Notes: a model not told the origin generated them from the sequence alone. A stretch of DNA of 64,000 bases from Acridotheres tristis (GCA_037013685.1 CM072897.1:20658143-20722142); one strand, 5' to 3'. Counted from the stretch's first letter, positions 1 through 11,753 are shown. Made by a program: numbers and translations.

Positions 1-715
1 CTGTACTGTCACAGTGCTCTCTATGGTTCCACGAGGCCTTGCTGTGTCACAATGGATCCTTGGTTCCATGAGCTTCCGTAGTCTCACCATGGTCTCCTGG
101 GATCTGAATTGTCACAATGGACAACTGGTTCCATGGGACCCTGCTGTGTCACAGTAAACCTTTAGTGCCATGGGGTTCTGGAGTGTCACAATGGTTTCCC
201 TTGTTCAACAAGGCCCTGGAGTGTCACAATGGCTGCTTGGTTCCATGAGCTTCCAAGGTGTCACCATGGTCTCCTTGTTTGTGCAGTGTCATAGTGGACC
301 CTTGGTTCTATAAGGTTCTTAAATGTCACAGGTCTCCTTGGTTCCATGTGGCCCTGCTGTGTCACCACAGCCCCTTGGTTCCATGAGTTTCTGTGCTGTC
401 AACAATGGTTCCTTTGTTCCAATGAGGCACTGCTGTGTCACACTGGACCCTGGGTTCCATGAAGTTCTTCAGTGTCACAGTGGCCCCTTGGATCCATGAG
501 GTCCCACAGTGTCACCATGGTCTCCTTGGATCTGCATTGTCACAATGGAACATTGGTTCCATGTGGCCTCGCTGTGTCATAATGGTTTCCTTGATTCCAT
601 AATTCCCCTCAGTGTCACAATGGAGCCTTGTTTCTGTGAGGCTCTGAACTGTCACAATTGTCTCCTTGCTTCCATCAGCCCCCGCTGTGTCACAAGGGTC
701 CCCTTGGTTCCATGA
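1..715 (+). repeat. Minisatellite, about 37-bp period, runs off the left edge
   Basis: About 19 imperfect copies of a unit built on a TGTCACAATGG core followed by CTTGGTTCCATG. The TGTCAC core recurs near positions 45, 110, 147, 184, 222 and 259, a spacing of 37-38 bases. Copies are diverged from one another. Short open frames exist because the period tolerates them, but none resembles a protein. The array continues past base 1. Confidence 0.85.
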
Positions 716-1884
716 GCACACCAAAGCTTTGCATAAACATTGAGCAGCACCTGCTTAACACACCTGGGAACATCTGTCTGCATTCAAACGTGGGGTTAAA
801 GGTGAGAATGGCACCAGCAGCTTCCATCTGCAACAGAGATCCAGGGAAAGAACAGAGACATAGAATTCAGCTGAAAGACTCAGAGAATTCTGCTTACAAA
901 GATCATTGTTGCTCACACTGGCCCTTGTAGAAATGTGACATCATTCCAGGCAGCCTGGACTGAGCATGTGGCTCCTCAGTGGGGTTTGTTGTTTAGGAAA
1001 CCTGCTCAGGCTTTTCCATTCTTTCCTCACAAACAGGAAAACTTCTCCTGGGCCTGTGTGCAGGCAGAGCCCTGAGGAGAGCAGGTGGGACATGGTGCAA
1101 TGGGCTGGGACACCCAGCTGCAGAGCTCAGGGGACAAGGTTCTGCTGCAGGGCACAGGGATGTCAGTCCCAGGTGGGCGATGTCAGACATGGTGAGGCTG
1201 GGGGTGAGGAGCAGGTTGTCCAAACAGGGTCAGCCTGCAAGGGGCTCATTCTTCTGCATGCCCAGACCTCCTAAGGAGACATTCAGCATCAAGATCATTT
1301 GGGGAATGCTTCTATCCCCTCTTCTCTGAAATGAAAACTAAAAAAATACTCACTTGATTAAAGACAAAAAAGTCATGAGGTGCACTTTGAAATCTTCCTC
1401 CTTAACAGAACTCCAAACTGACTCCAATGAGCTGCACAAGCCCTGGAGACTTGAAGACAATTGAAGGAAGACAAAGAGCTCCTGAGGGCTTTCTGTATTT
1501 TAATGATCCCCAACAGTGGATTTGGGGCTGAGTCCAGGAGCCCCAGGCACTGAGAGAAGGTTGAAGAAGCTGCTCAAGGAGTCAGAAGCAAAACTCCAAG
1601 TCCCTTGGAGCATCAGTGGCCCCACTGAGGGCAGGGAGTGCCAAAGGCTCCCCAGGGACTGGTGAGAGCAGATCCTTGAGGGCAGGATTGCAGGAGCCCG
1701 AGGCTGTGAGCAGGGAACTGCAATGCTGAGCAAGGCCTGGGCTGGCTGGAGGAAGCAGAAAGGCCAAGGCCTGAGCCCAGGCCTGGCCCAGCAGGGCCTG
1801 TCCCTCACGGGGGGCTCGGGGCTGTTGCTGGGGCAGTGGGATGGCAGGGGCAGCAAGGACAAATGTCATCAAGCTGTGTGACAC
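716..1884. other. No gene seen; GC-rich, repeat-like sequence
   Basis: I see no splice-bounded coding frame here. The part from about 1,480 to 1,880 is G-rich and reads like a member of a dispersed avian repeat, but I cannot name a family. Confidence 0.4.
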
Positions 1885-1965
1885 TCCAGATGCTCATGGA
1901 ACCAAGGGCCAGTGTGACACAGCAGGGCCTGATGGAAACAAGAGGCCATGGTGAGCCTGCAGGGC
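1885..1965 (-). repeat. Short inverted piece of the 37-bp minisatellite
   Basis: Read on the minus strand this gives the same TGTGTCAC ... CTTGGTTCCATGAG pattern as positions 1-715. It is about two units long. Confidence 0.65.
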
Positions 1966-2490
1966 TGTAACACCCCAGAACACTGAAATGCTGGGGGTGA
2001 CCAAAGGTTCCTTTACTTGAGTTTGGTGCACAGGAGAAACCCCAGACAGATATTCTCAAGAGGTCAAAATGACACAAAATTTAACTGGCAAAGTATAGAA
2101 AATCAAGGAACTTTGGAAAAGGATTTAATACAACATCCAATTCAACATAAAACACTTTTCATAGTAGGAACTTCATTAACTTAGCCCATTTAACCATAGA
2201 AATCTTTAAACACTTAAGATGTTGAGGTACCCAAAACTGTTCCATATAAAGAGCATTAGAAGGAAAGAGACACAGAAAGACAGAAGCTCTATAGACAGAC
2301 ACACACATGGCTCCCAGCCCCTGGGGTTCCAGTGTGGGTGAGACACAGAGCCCAGGAGATTTCAGGATTCAGACCAGGGCTTGACGTCCTGTCCGATTTT
2401 TTAAATCCCTAGTGTTTTGTAAGCTCTCCTCTTTTTGGGGACATCTGCTTTCTTACCACTCACTGCTGTGTTTCATTCCCTTTGTGTGGG
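1966..2490. other. No gene seen
   Basis: Mixed-composition sequence without a recognisable gene or repeat. Confidence 0.4.
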
Positions 2491-2706
2491 ATTGATTGAC
2501 AGCTCAGGCAATCAGAGCTGGGTGGGCGCTGCCCCTGCTGTGTGATTGATTGACGGCTCAGGCAATCAGAGCTGGGTGGGCGCTGCCCCTGCTGTGTGAT
2601 TGATTGACGGCTCAGCCAATCAGAGCTGGGTGGGCGCTGCCCCTGCTGTGTGATTGATTGACGGCTCAGCCAATCAGAGCTGGGTGGGCGCTACCCCTGC
2701 TGTGTG
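2491..2706 (+). repeat. 54-bp tandem repeat, four copies, with TGATTGAC and CCAAT-like motifs
   Basis: Copies start at 2491, 2545, 2599 and 2653, exactly 54 bases apart, and are almost identical. Each holds ATTGATTGAC and, about ten bases on, (G/C)CAATCAGAG. The first copy contains TGATTGACAG, the textbook PBX-PREP/MEIS site; copies 2-4 read TGATTGACGG. Copies 3 and 4 contain a full CCAAT box (GCCAATCAG), while copies 1 and 2 have GGCAATCAG. A promoter role is inference only. Confidence 0.9.
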
Positions 2707-2839
2707 ATTGGCAGATCTGCCAGGCCATGGCTGGGGGCGGGGCTCTGTCCCACCTCATTCCAAGGTCTGTCCCAGCCCCGGCCTCACTCGGGCATTCCGA
2801 GCATCCCGAGGTGTCTGGGGACATTGATGTCATCCAGCC

Positions 2840-3215
2840 TCTGACAGCGACCATGGGGACACTGCGGAACCTCATGGAACCAAAGAGACCATTTTGACAC
2901 TCTGGTGCCTCATGCAATCAGGGGCACCTTTGTGAGACTCAGGACCCCAATGGAACCAAGGGTCAGTGATGAAGCTGTGCGGCCCAGAGAACCAAGGAGC
3001 CTTTGTTACACAACAGGGCCACATGGAGCCCAGGGGCCATGGTGACTCTGCAGGACCTTAGGGAAGCAAGGGGCCATTGTTAACACTACAGAAGCAGGGA
3101 GAATATTGTGACAAGGAGAATATCGGGACACTACAGGGACTCCTGGAATCAAGGAGAACATTGTGACACTGTGAGGCCCCATGGAACCAAGGCAACATGG
3201 AACAGGTCTGGCTGG
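2840..3215 (-). repeat. Inverted arm of the 37-bp minisatellite
   Basis: On the minus strand this shows repeated GTGTCACAATG and TTGGTTCCATG units, the same family as positions 1-715 in opposite orientation. Copies are more diverged than in the left arm. Confidence 0.7.
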
Positions 3216-3419
3216 CTGGGCCTCCCAGGGGCCACCTGGCAAGACTGGCTGATCCTGGAATGTTGAGGACTGCCTCTCATCAGCTCCTGGAGCACTGAGG
3301 CTCTGTGCTTTCCTTCCTATGGAAAAGTACCATCCCCTTTTGCAGGTTCCCATGGCTGAAACTGATATTCCCCCTGAAAAAGCACTACATACAAGGCTTG
3401 CTCCCAGCCAAAATCTGCT

Positions 3420-4028
3420 AGGAGTAACAGCTCTGGGTGGCCACCGTTTCCTGAGGGCTGCCTCTCATCTACCACTCTAAGGGTCGGTGTGAAGTTTCCC
3501 TCATTTTTGCCTCATGACCCTCTCAAGAAGACCTCAAGGACCCCCGCCCAGGTTGACTCTGGACAATGATTTTCTGGCCTGCTTGAGGTGGGTGCTTGCC
3601 AAGGGACTCTTTGCAGGTGTGTTGTGCTCACTGGACTGTGCTGTCATGGTACCAGCTGAAGCCTGCATGTACTGCACGACCGCACCTGTCTCTTGGAGCA
3701 CCACACAATGCTCCATAAATCTCCCCGCCTCTTGGCCACAAGCCACTCGCTTTGGAAAAGGACTATAAAAGAGCAATCCTCTGGAGAAGACCCTGAGTAC
3801 TCCCCACGGATGACCACCCTCCCATTGGCTGGCCCACCATGACGTTGGTCTCGTTTGTTGGTAGCTATTTCCCCCTTCCCTTCTTTTTCTCTCTCTATAC
3901 TCCATTTCCTATATCTCTCCCCTCTATCGCAACTGAATTGTTTGGCATTCAATAAAAATGCATTGCTGTTGTTGAATAAACTGATTTGTCCCCCGCTATT
4001 TGCCTGTTTGCACCTCTGAGATCAAACA
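3420..4028 (+). mobile_element. Probable solo LTR of an endogenous retrovirus
   Basis: There is a TATA-like ACTATAAAAG near 3,763, and an AATAAA polyadenylation signal near 3,951 inside a T/C-rich R-U5-like stretch. The element appears to end at TCAAACA near 4,028. The left edge is not certain and could lie near 3,357. No convincing primer-binding site or gag sequence follows, so it is probably solo or truncated. Confidence 0.5.
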
Positions 4029-4749
4029 ATCCCCGGCCTGTGTTGGTCGATGGTGACACCCCCATCCCCCTGCTTCTCCCAGTTGATTGCTGATCGTGCT
4101 GTGACATAGAATGGAACATCCCTTGGGTCAGTCCAGCCCAGCTGTCCCATCCCTGTTCCCTCAGGAACACTTGCCCACCCCAAGCCCATGGCTTGGAGGG
4201 GGTTGCAGACACGCTTCATGTTGGGTGAACACTGTGACAAGGACAGGAGAACAGAACAACATTTACACTTACCCAAGGGCAGAGAACAGAAGAGCACAGC
4301 CTTGGAGAAACAGCACAAAGGATGTAACTGAGGCAAACAGAAGTCACACAAAATGCATGCAGGATGCCAGCTCAGCTCTGCAAGGCTGACAAAAAGAAGT
4401 TCTGCAAAACAATAATATTGCTCTTACTCAAAAGTGAGGGTCAAAGAACAGCCCATTAAACAGGGCACTGGATGTTGAAGATAGACCCCAAAGAACCATA
4501 TAAGGACTTGTGATAAGGGTTGTAACTATGTCAAATAAAGTCAAAGAAAGTGGGAATATGTAACAAATCAAATAATAGGTGTGTTTGATAAAAACTGTTC
4601 ATTCAGTGCCTAAAGAACTCAGATGAAGGATAGCCCAAGTGACCAAAATGCTGTAATAAAGAATACCTGCCTTCAAATAGTCAAAACTGTGTTCAAAATT
4701 TTCTATCTAGTGGATTTCAGTATCAGTGGTTTCCCTGACTCCCATTATG
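4029..4749. other. No gene seen; possibly old ERV-derived sequence
   Basis: The stretch from about 4,105 to 4,380 (GACATAGAATGGAACATCCC and following) looks like a diverged avian ERV fragment. The remainder is unique AT-rich sequence. No coding exon is visible. Confidence 0.35.
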
Positions 4750-6551
4750 CCTGCTCTGCTGTAAAAGCATTATTTTCTCAGTGAGCATGGACAACAGTTA
4801 GAGTGTCGTCTTTTAAGATTCCCTGCACTCCACTTATGGTGGCAAAAGCAGTGCCTGGACTGTAATCATAAAAATGATTACAGCTTCATTGCTTTGACAT
4901 CATGTAGGATGCTTCCTCCATCTGCTGTGGTCAGCATTAAGTAACAGATTTCTCAGTTTCTAGGAAGAGTCTAGCAAACAATCACCTTGCTCCTTCTCTT
5001 GCATTTATTCATCACTGCTATGCTGCTATACAGACAGATAGTCTGTTTATGATTCAACAATTCAATGGGACAGCAAGTAAATAGCAAAGCAAAACTAACT
5101 ACCGAAAGCACTATAAGGGCCAGAGATTAGCTTGGATCAAAACAGGTATTCTCCTAGCATTGTTTACAAACGAGTCAGCATGTGAAACAGAAGGCACAAT
5201 GTAGTTTGTGCCTTGTTTTGGGCATGCCCGGAAGAAGGAAATTCTGATTTCACATATGGGAAAAGAAATGTTGACATTTGAATGAGATTGTTCATACCCC
5301 AGAAAAGGTTGCTTTGAAAGGTTGTGGAAGTCCTGTTAGGAAACATGGCTTTACAAGTCCTTTCCACCAGGAGACAACAGCTGCAGAACAGCTGAGTGTG
5401 CCAGTGTTGAGAGCACCAGCAAAGATCAAAGTGGAGAAGTTGGTGAACAATGGCAGTGGCCTGGGGGAGAGCAAGTGGAGTGCTGGCTGTGGGACCAGGG
5501 GAGTCCTGACTGATTTAGGAGGCGTGTGATGCTCTGTGCCAGCAAGCGGAGTAGTGCTGTGGCCTTGGCACACTGCGAATACTGGAATTCAGTGGGGTCA
5601 CTGGGCAGGCCGAGTGTCTGAGCTGCTGGAGGGACCCAGGCTGCCCACATGTAAACATCCAGTCTCACTCCTGCCAGCCACAGAAAGGAGCAGGATGTGG
5701 CTGCTGGCGATGCCTGTCATGTATATGTAGTGTATATGTGTGCTATCCCAGCCTGCTGGGAACACTTCTTCTTTGTGACTGCTTGGGCTGAGGGAGAGAA
5801 AGCAGTGGTAGTTTCTGAGGTTTCGAGTTTGCTCGAGTTTCTCAGGCTGTTTCTGGAGCCACCCAGAGTTCTCTTCCTTGAAGCATTTCAAGTCCTGCTA
5901 ATTTTCAAAATTCAAACAGACACAGCCCTAAGCTAGTTGATCTGACTTCAGAGCTATTCTTACGCTGAGCTGTTGGATGATCTGATCTCCTGAGATGTCT
6001 TCCATCTCAGTTTATGACCTGGTTCTTGCGAAAAGTAGGATCTTTTAGCCTGGAGAAGAGAGGTTTCTGGAGAGACAGTATTGTGGCCTTTGAATATGTA
6101 AAGAGGGTATAAGACAAATGGAGAAAGACTTTTTAGGAAGGTTTGCAGAGACAGGACAAGGGGCCATGCTTTCAAACTGAGACTAGGTTTAGATTGGCTA
6201 AAAGGAAAAACTTTTCTACAATGAAGCTGGTGAGACACTCAAACGGGTGTTCCAGAGAAGTTGTGGATGCCCCATCATTGAGAGTGCTCCTTATCAGTTT
6301 GGCTAGTCTTGAGCAATTTGATCTACTGTAAGATCTACCTGGCAAGGAAGTTGGACTAGATGATCTTTAATCACAGACTGTTGTATGATTCCGTGAAAGA
6401 CAGAATGCAATAAAGTTCATAGTTCAGATTTTGGCGCAGACATATTTATTATTTCTCACTTTATGCATCATTGCAATGACAACTTGTTAGCTTCTGAAAT
6501 GATTAGCTGAGATTGATTTCCTTCCTTAGTTTCATTTTCCCTGTTATTCCT
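4750..6551 (+). repeat. 1.8-kb direct duplication, copy 1
   Basis: This block recurs at 17,498-19,299 at a constant offset of 12,748 bases with no indel that I could see. I counted about 14 substitutions by eye, giving roughly 0.8% divergence. Identity starts abruptly at CCTGCTCTGCTG and ends abruptly at GTTATTCCT. In this copy the sequence continues past the right junction into T-rich sequence, whereas copy 2 joins a retroviral leader. Open frames inside (for example 5,278-5,529) are shared by both copies and resemble no protein. Confidence 0.9.
6045..6400 (+). mobile_element. Diverged CR1 LINE 3' end (inside duplication copy 1)
   Basis: The order of motifs follows a CR1 3' end: TTAGCCTGGAGAAGAG, then CAGGACAAGGGG, then TTGGACTAGATGATCTTTAA and a TGATTC tail. 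It is old and heavily mutated. The same element sits at 18,793-19,148 in the second copy. Confidence 0.7.
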
Positions 6552-7149
6552 TCACTCTTGGACTTTTTTTTTTCACTAGATTTCCTCTTTCAGTAAACTG
6601 CCCTTAAGTATCACTTTGCTCCCCACCTGGCTTTTTTTTTTTTTTTTTTTTTTCAATGACACCTTTTCACTGGTTCGTTTTGGGCCTTTGCTGCTTGAAG
6701 TCCAGCAGCCTCCTTGTCTGAGCATTATGGAGCTTTCTTTACAGCTTCATCACTATGCAAAAAGCCATAAATTACTGTGTTCCATCTCACATACCATCAA
6801 GTATCACACTAATATTCCCTCTGCTGAATAGCTGGTTGGCTTACATAGACCAGCCAAATACCAGGAAATCCAGATGGCAGCAAGAATCTTGTAGACTACT
6901 CCCGCTGTTCATTTAAATTCTGGAGAAGTCACGTGAGGTATCACATTCTCTTGAAAGAAGTGTCTATCATCTCGGACATTCTAGAATGGGCTATTAATAT
7001 TGTCATGAGTTTCTGGCTAGACTTTTTAGTATGCAAATTCAAATTCAAATGATCTGAAATGATAGAACTTCAAGAAATTTTTTTTCCCAGAATCGAAGTA
7101 TGATGGAGTTACATAGGGAGAATTTTAATCTTAGTTATTCTATTCCATC
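6552..7149. other. No gene seen; poly-T tract
   Basis: Holds a T run of about 22 bases at 6,632-6,653 and otherwise unremarkable AT-rich sequence. Confidence 0.5.
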
Positions 7150-7154
7150 TCACA

Positions 7155-7628
7155 TCATGGCTGGGGGCAGGGAGAAGGGAGTATCTTTGGGGGACAATGG
7201 GTTCCGATGTAGTCAGTAAGCTGGGCAGAGGAGCCATCAGGCATTGTCTGTTGTTGGGGGGGATTCATGTGAACTCTTCCTTTCTTGTACCCTGCCACTA
7301 GTATTGTTGCTAAAATTGTTTGTTTTCTCATCCAAGTGACAAAATCAGCGCACTTAATGAGGGATGAAGAGGGAGCAGCGACCTCAGAACAGGAGGAAGA
7401 AGAAGCAGAGCCTGCTGTCCTCCAGAAGAAAAAAACACTACCAGCCAACTTTGCATCATCTGTGAACTTCCTGGGCGTGTACTCTATCCCCTTGTCCAGA
7501 TCACTGAGCAAGATATTAAACAGGACTGGGCCCAAGACTGAGCCTTGGGGACCAGCTGGATGAACTCTGTTTCCCACCGCTCTGTGGGCCTGGCCATCAC
7601 CCAGTTTGTCACCCAGCAAACAGCCCAC
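7155..7628 (-). pseudogene. CR1 LINE reverse-transcriptase relic
   Basis: The minus-strand frame contains [19 protein letters not shown] followed by [20 protein letters not shown]. This is the CR1 ORF2 reverse-transcriptase segment, with the polymerase YADD-type core seen as FTDD. Downstream the frame runs into unrelated sequence (a serine/glutamate-rich insertion and a premature end), so the element is 5' truncated and broken. It is a dead copy with no endonuclease domain and no 3' end nearby. Confidence 0.8.
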
Positions 7629-7794
7629 CCATGCAAACCATAAGCAGACAGTTTCCTCAGGAGAATGATGTGAGACTCATTGCAAAAAGGATCAGGGAGA
7701 TGCCTAGGAAGAGTGTCAGATGAATCCAGGAGACTATAGTGGAGGACTATTCAGTTTTCCAATCAATTTGCTTAAAAAACTCTACAAAACCGTA

Positions 7795-7968
7795 ATAAAA
7801 AAACAAACAAACAAAAAAAAGCAGGCCAAACAAACACACAAAAAACCCCAACCAATAATCCCCAAAGAGACAAAAAAAGCCCCCCAAAAAACCCACCCAA
7901 AACTGAAAAAAAAAACCCCAAACCCAACACAAAAAATCAGGGTGAAGGTTTTTAGTAACTTTAAAAAT

Positions 7969-7999
<31 letters not shown>

Positions 8000-8000
8000 A
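7795..8000 (+). repeat. A/C-rich low-complexity tract
   Basis: Runs of A interrupted by CCCC (AAAACCCC-like units) with (CAAAA)n near 7,973-7,990. The long lysine/proline-rich frame across it is a composition artefact. Confidence 0.85.
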
Positions 8001-9050
8001 AAGTCACATTTCTAAAGGTGCTGTCCCAGCCTCTTCTCTCAGCAGGGAGGACATCCTGAAGTGGAGCCAGTTGGAAGAAAGCGGGACAGGGCAGCACCTG
8101 GGCCATTGTCACAGGACGGCCCTGTGGCTGCCCCATTGCCAAAACCTGGACACATAAATCAAACACAGGTATGCACATGTGCTTAGACACAGCAAAAATA
8201 TATTTGTCTGAAAAGAATACTGGTCCATTTATATCACTGGAAAGAGCATAGTGCCTCGTCTCAGCTTTCTTTTCAGTCATTACAAATGTTTTGAAAAGAA
8301 AGGAGTGCAGAGAATGGAAATATCCAAGATCAACATGAGGACCAGTAACAAAGATTCCATTTTTGAAACTGCATTGGGAATCCTCTGCAGAAATTGACTC
8401 AGAGCTCTAAGATTTACAAAAAAGACCAAGAGGATTGGAGTCAATACAACACAGTGTCTGGAGACTTCAGCTGGTTGCCTTGATTTCTCAAATATGATGG
8501 AGGAAGCACCTTAGCAACTACAGCTGCCAGTTCTCTCAGGGCCCTGACATGCCTCTGGGTGGGTCCCATGGTCTTGCATGCTCAGGTTCCTCAAGTGGTC
8601 TGAAAGCTGACCTGCTACTATGGGTTAGAATCAAGTCCACCAGACCAATAACCTGAGAGATGTGGAAGTAGTGACTGGCAGTAAAAATTGAGACCAACAC
8701 TTGTTGAGTACCTCAGCCTTCTCCTTGTCTGTTGTCACTAGTCCTGTCTGGCTTATGGGGGGGGGGGCAATAGGGGAGGTGTGATAAGTTTCTTTTCATC
8801 TTCCTTTTCCCACTGAAATACCCGTAGGTGCCTTTATTATTCTTATTTTTGGCATGCTTTTCCAAATTCAGCTTCAACTGAGCCTTAGCTATACTGATCC
8901 CATCCTCACACACTCATGTGTTACCACTGTATTTTTCCCATGATTTGTCTCGCTGTGTATTGTCTGCATATTACCTACTTGCATCACACCTATTAATTTT
9001 CAATAACCTTCTGGCTTTAACTTCTTTTCAAAAAAACCTTTTTGAACCTT
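8001..9050. other. No gene seen; G run at 8,757-8,767
   Basis: Ordinary sequence with one homopolymer G tract of about 11 bases. I see no repeat or exon that I can support. Confidence 0.45.
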
Positions 9051-9059
9051 TTCACCTCA

Positions 9060-9836
9060 GAAATTCACCTGGGAAAACCCAAATCCCCAAAATTCACCCC
9101 GAAGTCCCCCCTGGGATGCTCAGCACTCACCTGGCAACTCCCAAAATTACACAAATTCACCCCAGAATTCACGGGGGACCCCCAAATCCCAGGGCTTCAC
9201 CCCAAAATCCCACCTGCAACCCCCAAAATCCCTCAAATCACCCCCAAGACCCAGTCCCCCCAACACCTCCCAAATTCACCCCAAAATGTCTCCAGTCCCC
9301 CTCAAAACCCTCCCAGATACCCCCAAATCCACCAAGTTCACTCCAAGACCCATCTGGGACTCCCAAAAAACACCAAAATTCCCCGGAAAATCCAGCTGCA
9401 TCCCCCCAAATTCATCCCAAAATTCTCCCACCACTTCCAAATGCTCACCTGGATACCCCAAAATCGACAGAATTCACCCCAAAATCCGCCTGGCATCCCC
9501 AAAACTCACCTGAGAACCCTAAAATTCACATGTATACCCTAAAATTCACCAAATTCACCCCAAAATTCCCCTGAGATCCCTAGAATTCCACAAATTCCCC
9601 CTAAAATTCAACTGGGACTCCCCACATTCCACAAATTCACCCCAAACCTCGCTACCCGGGATCCCCCAAAATTCCACAAATTCTCCTCCAAAATCAACCT
9701 GGGACCCCTCAAAACTCACCTGGATCTCCCCAAATCCCCGCCCCCCCCCCCCCATTCACCTGGGCACCCCCAAATCCCCAGAATTCAACCCAAAATTCAC
9801 CTGGGACCCCAAAAACCTCCAAATTCGCTCCAAAAT
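9060..9836 (+). repeat. C/A-rich minisatellite (CCCCAAAATTCACCTGGGA units)
   Basis: Roughly 780 bases of short imperfect units built from CACCCCAAAATTC and ACCTGGGACCCCC, with a period of about 30-36 bases. The plus strand is almost free of G outside TGGGA. The long proline-rich frame 8,918-9,574 comes from the repeat and is not a gene. The minus strand carries many GGG runs. A pure C run lies at 9,738-9,752. Confidence 0.85.
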
Positions 9837-10302
9837 GATTGGCAACTTTACACACTCCATTTTCCCACAAAAGGATCTAGAGCCCTCTGTGCTTCCTATA
9901 CAAACTAAATGCAAAAAACCTTTCTATTCATTCTCAGCAAAAAGACTTCCTATTCCTCCTTCTTTTGGACAAAACTGCCTTCACTTTCAAACTTATTCTC
10001 TTGCTCATTTACCTGCATAATGCTTAGTCCCTGTTCTGCATGCTCATTTTCTTCACTTTTACAAGGAATCCTCTCCTCATCTACTTCTTCCTCTGCTTCA
10101 ACATGCAAAAACAAACCAAAAATGGTCTCTTCTACAGAAAATGAGGGGAGAAAAGAACACAAATGATAACCAATACCCTGCCAAGTAGAAATTTCTTCTA
10201 TATTTCAGTGATTGATAGGCAGAAAAAATGAATTTTGTCTGGGGAAGGAAAGACATTCTAGGAATATTCAGACTGCTATCTTGCCCCAGGTAAAACATTT
10301 AC

Positions 10303-11416
10303 CATGGCCTTAGCGCTAATGAGCTTGTGAACATCAGCTGCCGAGAGGAAGGACATTTCCTCCAGTTTCACAGAATACTTGGTCAGTATATCTGCTATCT
10401 GTGCAATCAAAGAATACAGAAAAGTAACAACAATGAAAAGTAGAACTCAAATATCAATTTCCCAAGTTAAAATCTACATGAACAAGACCATTTTTCCATT
10501 CAAGTGAATTCGATTTAATTAATTCATTAACTACATAAGTATCATTCTCACGTTCAAGAATAGAATTCAAAGAATCAACGTTGCTTCTTCTGAGACATTG
10601 AAGCCTGAGTAGATCCCAACTTCAAATCTATTAGGACGGCATGAAAACAATACCTGCTGCATTTAGTACATGTAAACTACAAAGACATCTAGAACAGCTC
10701 TAAAAGATGAACAAACCCATGAACTTTGAAGGAGACGCTAGCAAGAAATGTGGAAATGGGCTTTATCTGCCCAGTGCTTCTCCCAAAAGCACGGGCACTC
10801 CTTGGCGTCAGTGAGAGTCTCTGTCTCATTATTCAGCAGCTGGCTTAGGGTAAAAAAGGATGCATGCAATCACTTCATTCCTGTTCATGACATAAACTTA
10901 CTGCATCATCATGGAAGCCATTTACTTGGAAATATAGCCTAAAAAATAGGTGTCAGACTGGGTACATCTCTAGATTGCTATGAGCAAAACCAATTTCTTT
11001 TTAACAGGAAAGCCATACAATATGCCTGCCATGGCAAATATTAGTCTACTAGCCCTGCACTTCAACGGGCAGTGAGCAGTTCATTACACCAAATTTACGT
11101 TTGGCAAGGAGACAGTCTATTTATTACAAGCCCCTAGTTCTAGAACCAAGAATTCAGGAGTTGCTCATTCCCAATGAAAATCGGTCCATTTCATACCTTT
11201 GGGGTTTTATGCTTCTGTTCTTTACCTGTCTTGAGTGTGGCTTTCTTGTGCAGTCACTGATGGGTGTTTTTCCAACACATTTCTGCTGATTACACGGTAA
11301 TTGCATGGCATCAGCAGACATCTCTCTGAATGTCTCTTGAAAGGATGCTTTTTACTCTTCCTAGAGGACCTTGTCTTCTTCTTTCCTTCACCCCAAAGGT
11401 GGGCTAAGTGAGCCTT
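10303..11416 (-). CDS. Unidentified multi-exon coding-like segment (gene fragment or decayed gene)
   Basis: Three minus-strand segments look like spliced coding exons. The first, 11,416-11,226, is open throughout, rich in Lys/Arg (KKKTRSSRKSKK near its start), and ends at AG|GTAAAG. The second, 10,938-10,902 (37 nt), follows a TTTTTTAG acceptor, ends at GCA|GTAAGT, and joins the first in phase, giving DRLYFQVNGFHDDA across the junction. The third, 10,398-10,303 (96 nt, 32 codons), follows a long pyrimidine tract and CAG and ends ATG|GTAAAT; its peptide begins IADILTKYSVKLEEM. A possible exon beginning LLNNETETLTDAKE near 10,848 has an acceptor but no good donor. I do not recognise the protein. 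No start exon, stop exon or polyadenylation site is established, and I cannot join the second and third exons with confidence. Frames of this size also arise by chance, so this is a candidate only. Confidence 0.3.
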
Positions 11417-11753
11417 CAAAGAACCAGCATCTCAACAATTAGAATTCTTTCAAATCTACTGAATGGTGAACAACAACAAAAAAATTTTTAAAAGACTAGT
11501 ACGCGAAAGACAGCAGAAGAGAAAGGTAAAATAATGAATCCTACATGCCACATGCATAACTCTCTTCATTCAAGGCTATTTTCAAAATGAGGAAAAAAAG
11601 ATCATCTTTTCCTCAGAGAGGAAAAGTGGAGTAACTGGATTGTGTTGCCTTGCCTACAGTTACCAGAAAAGTCAACAGCAGAGTTGAAAACTCCTGAAGC
11701 TGGCTAACTACACCTCTAAATGTTTTACTACTGTGTTTTGATTCTGTCTTCAG

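Noticed and set aside
1..3215. CRISPR-like regular repeats in the left minisatellites
   Set aside because: Units are contiguous and diverged with no unique spacers, and the genome is that of a bird.
7747..8280. 177-codon hydrophobic minus-strand frame (phenylalanine-rich)
   Set aside because: It arises from the A/C-rich tract read backwards. The apparent membrane protein is a composition artefact.
8918..9574. 218-codon proline-rich frame
   Set aside because: It is the translation of a C/A-rich minisatellite. Two frames on the same strand are open over the same bases.
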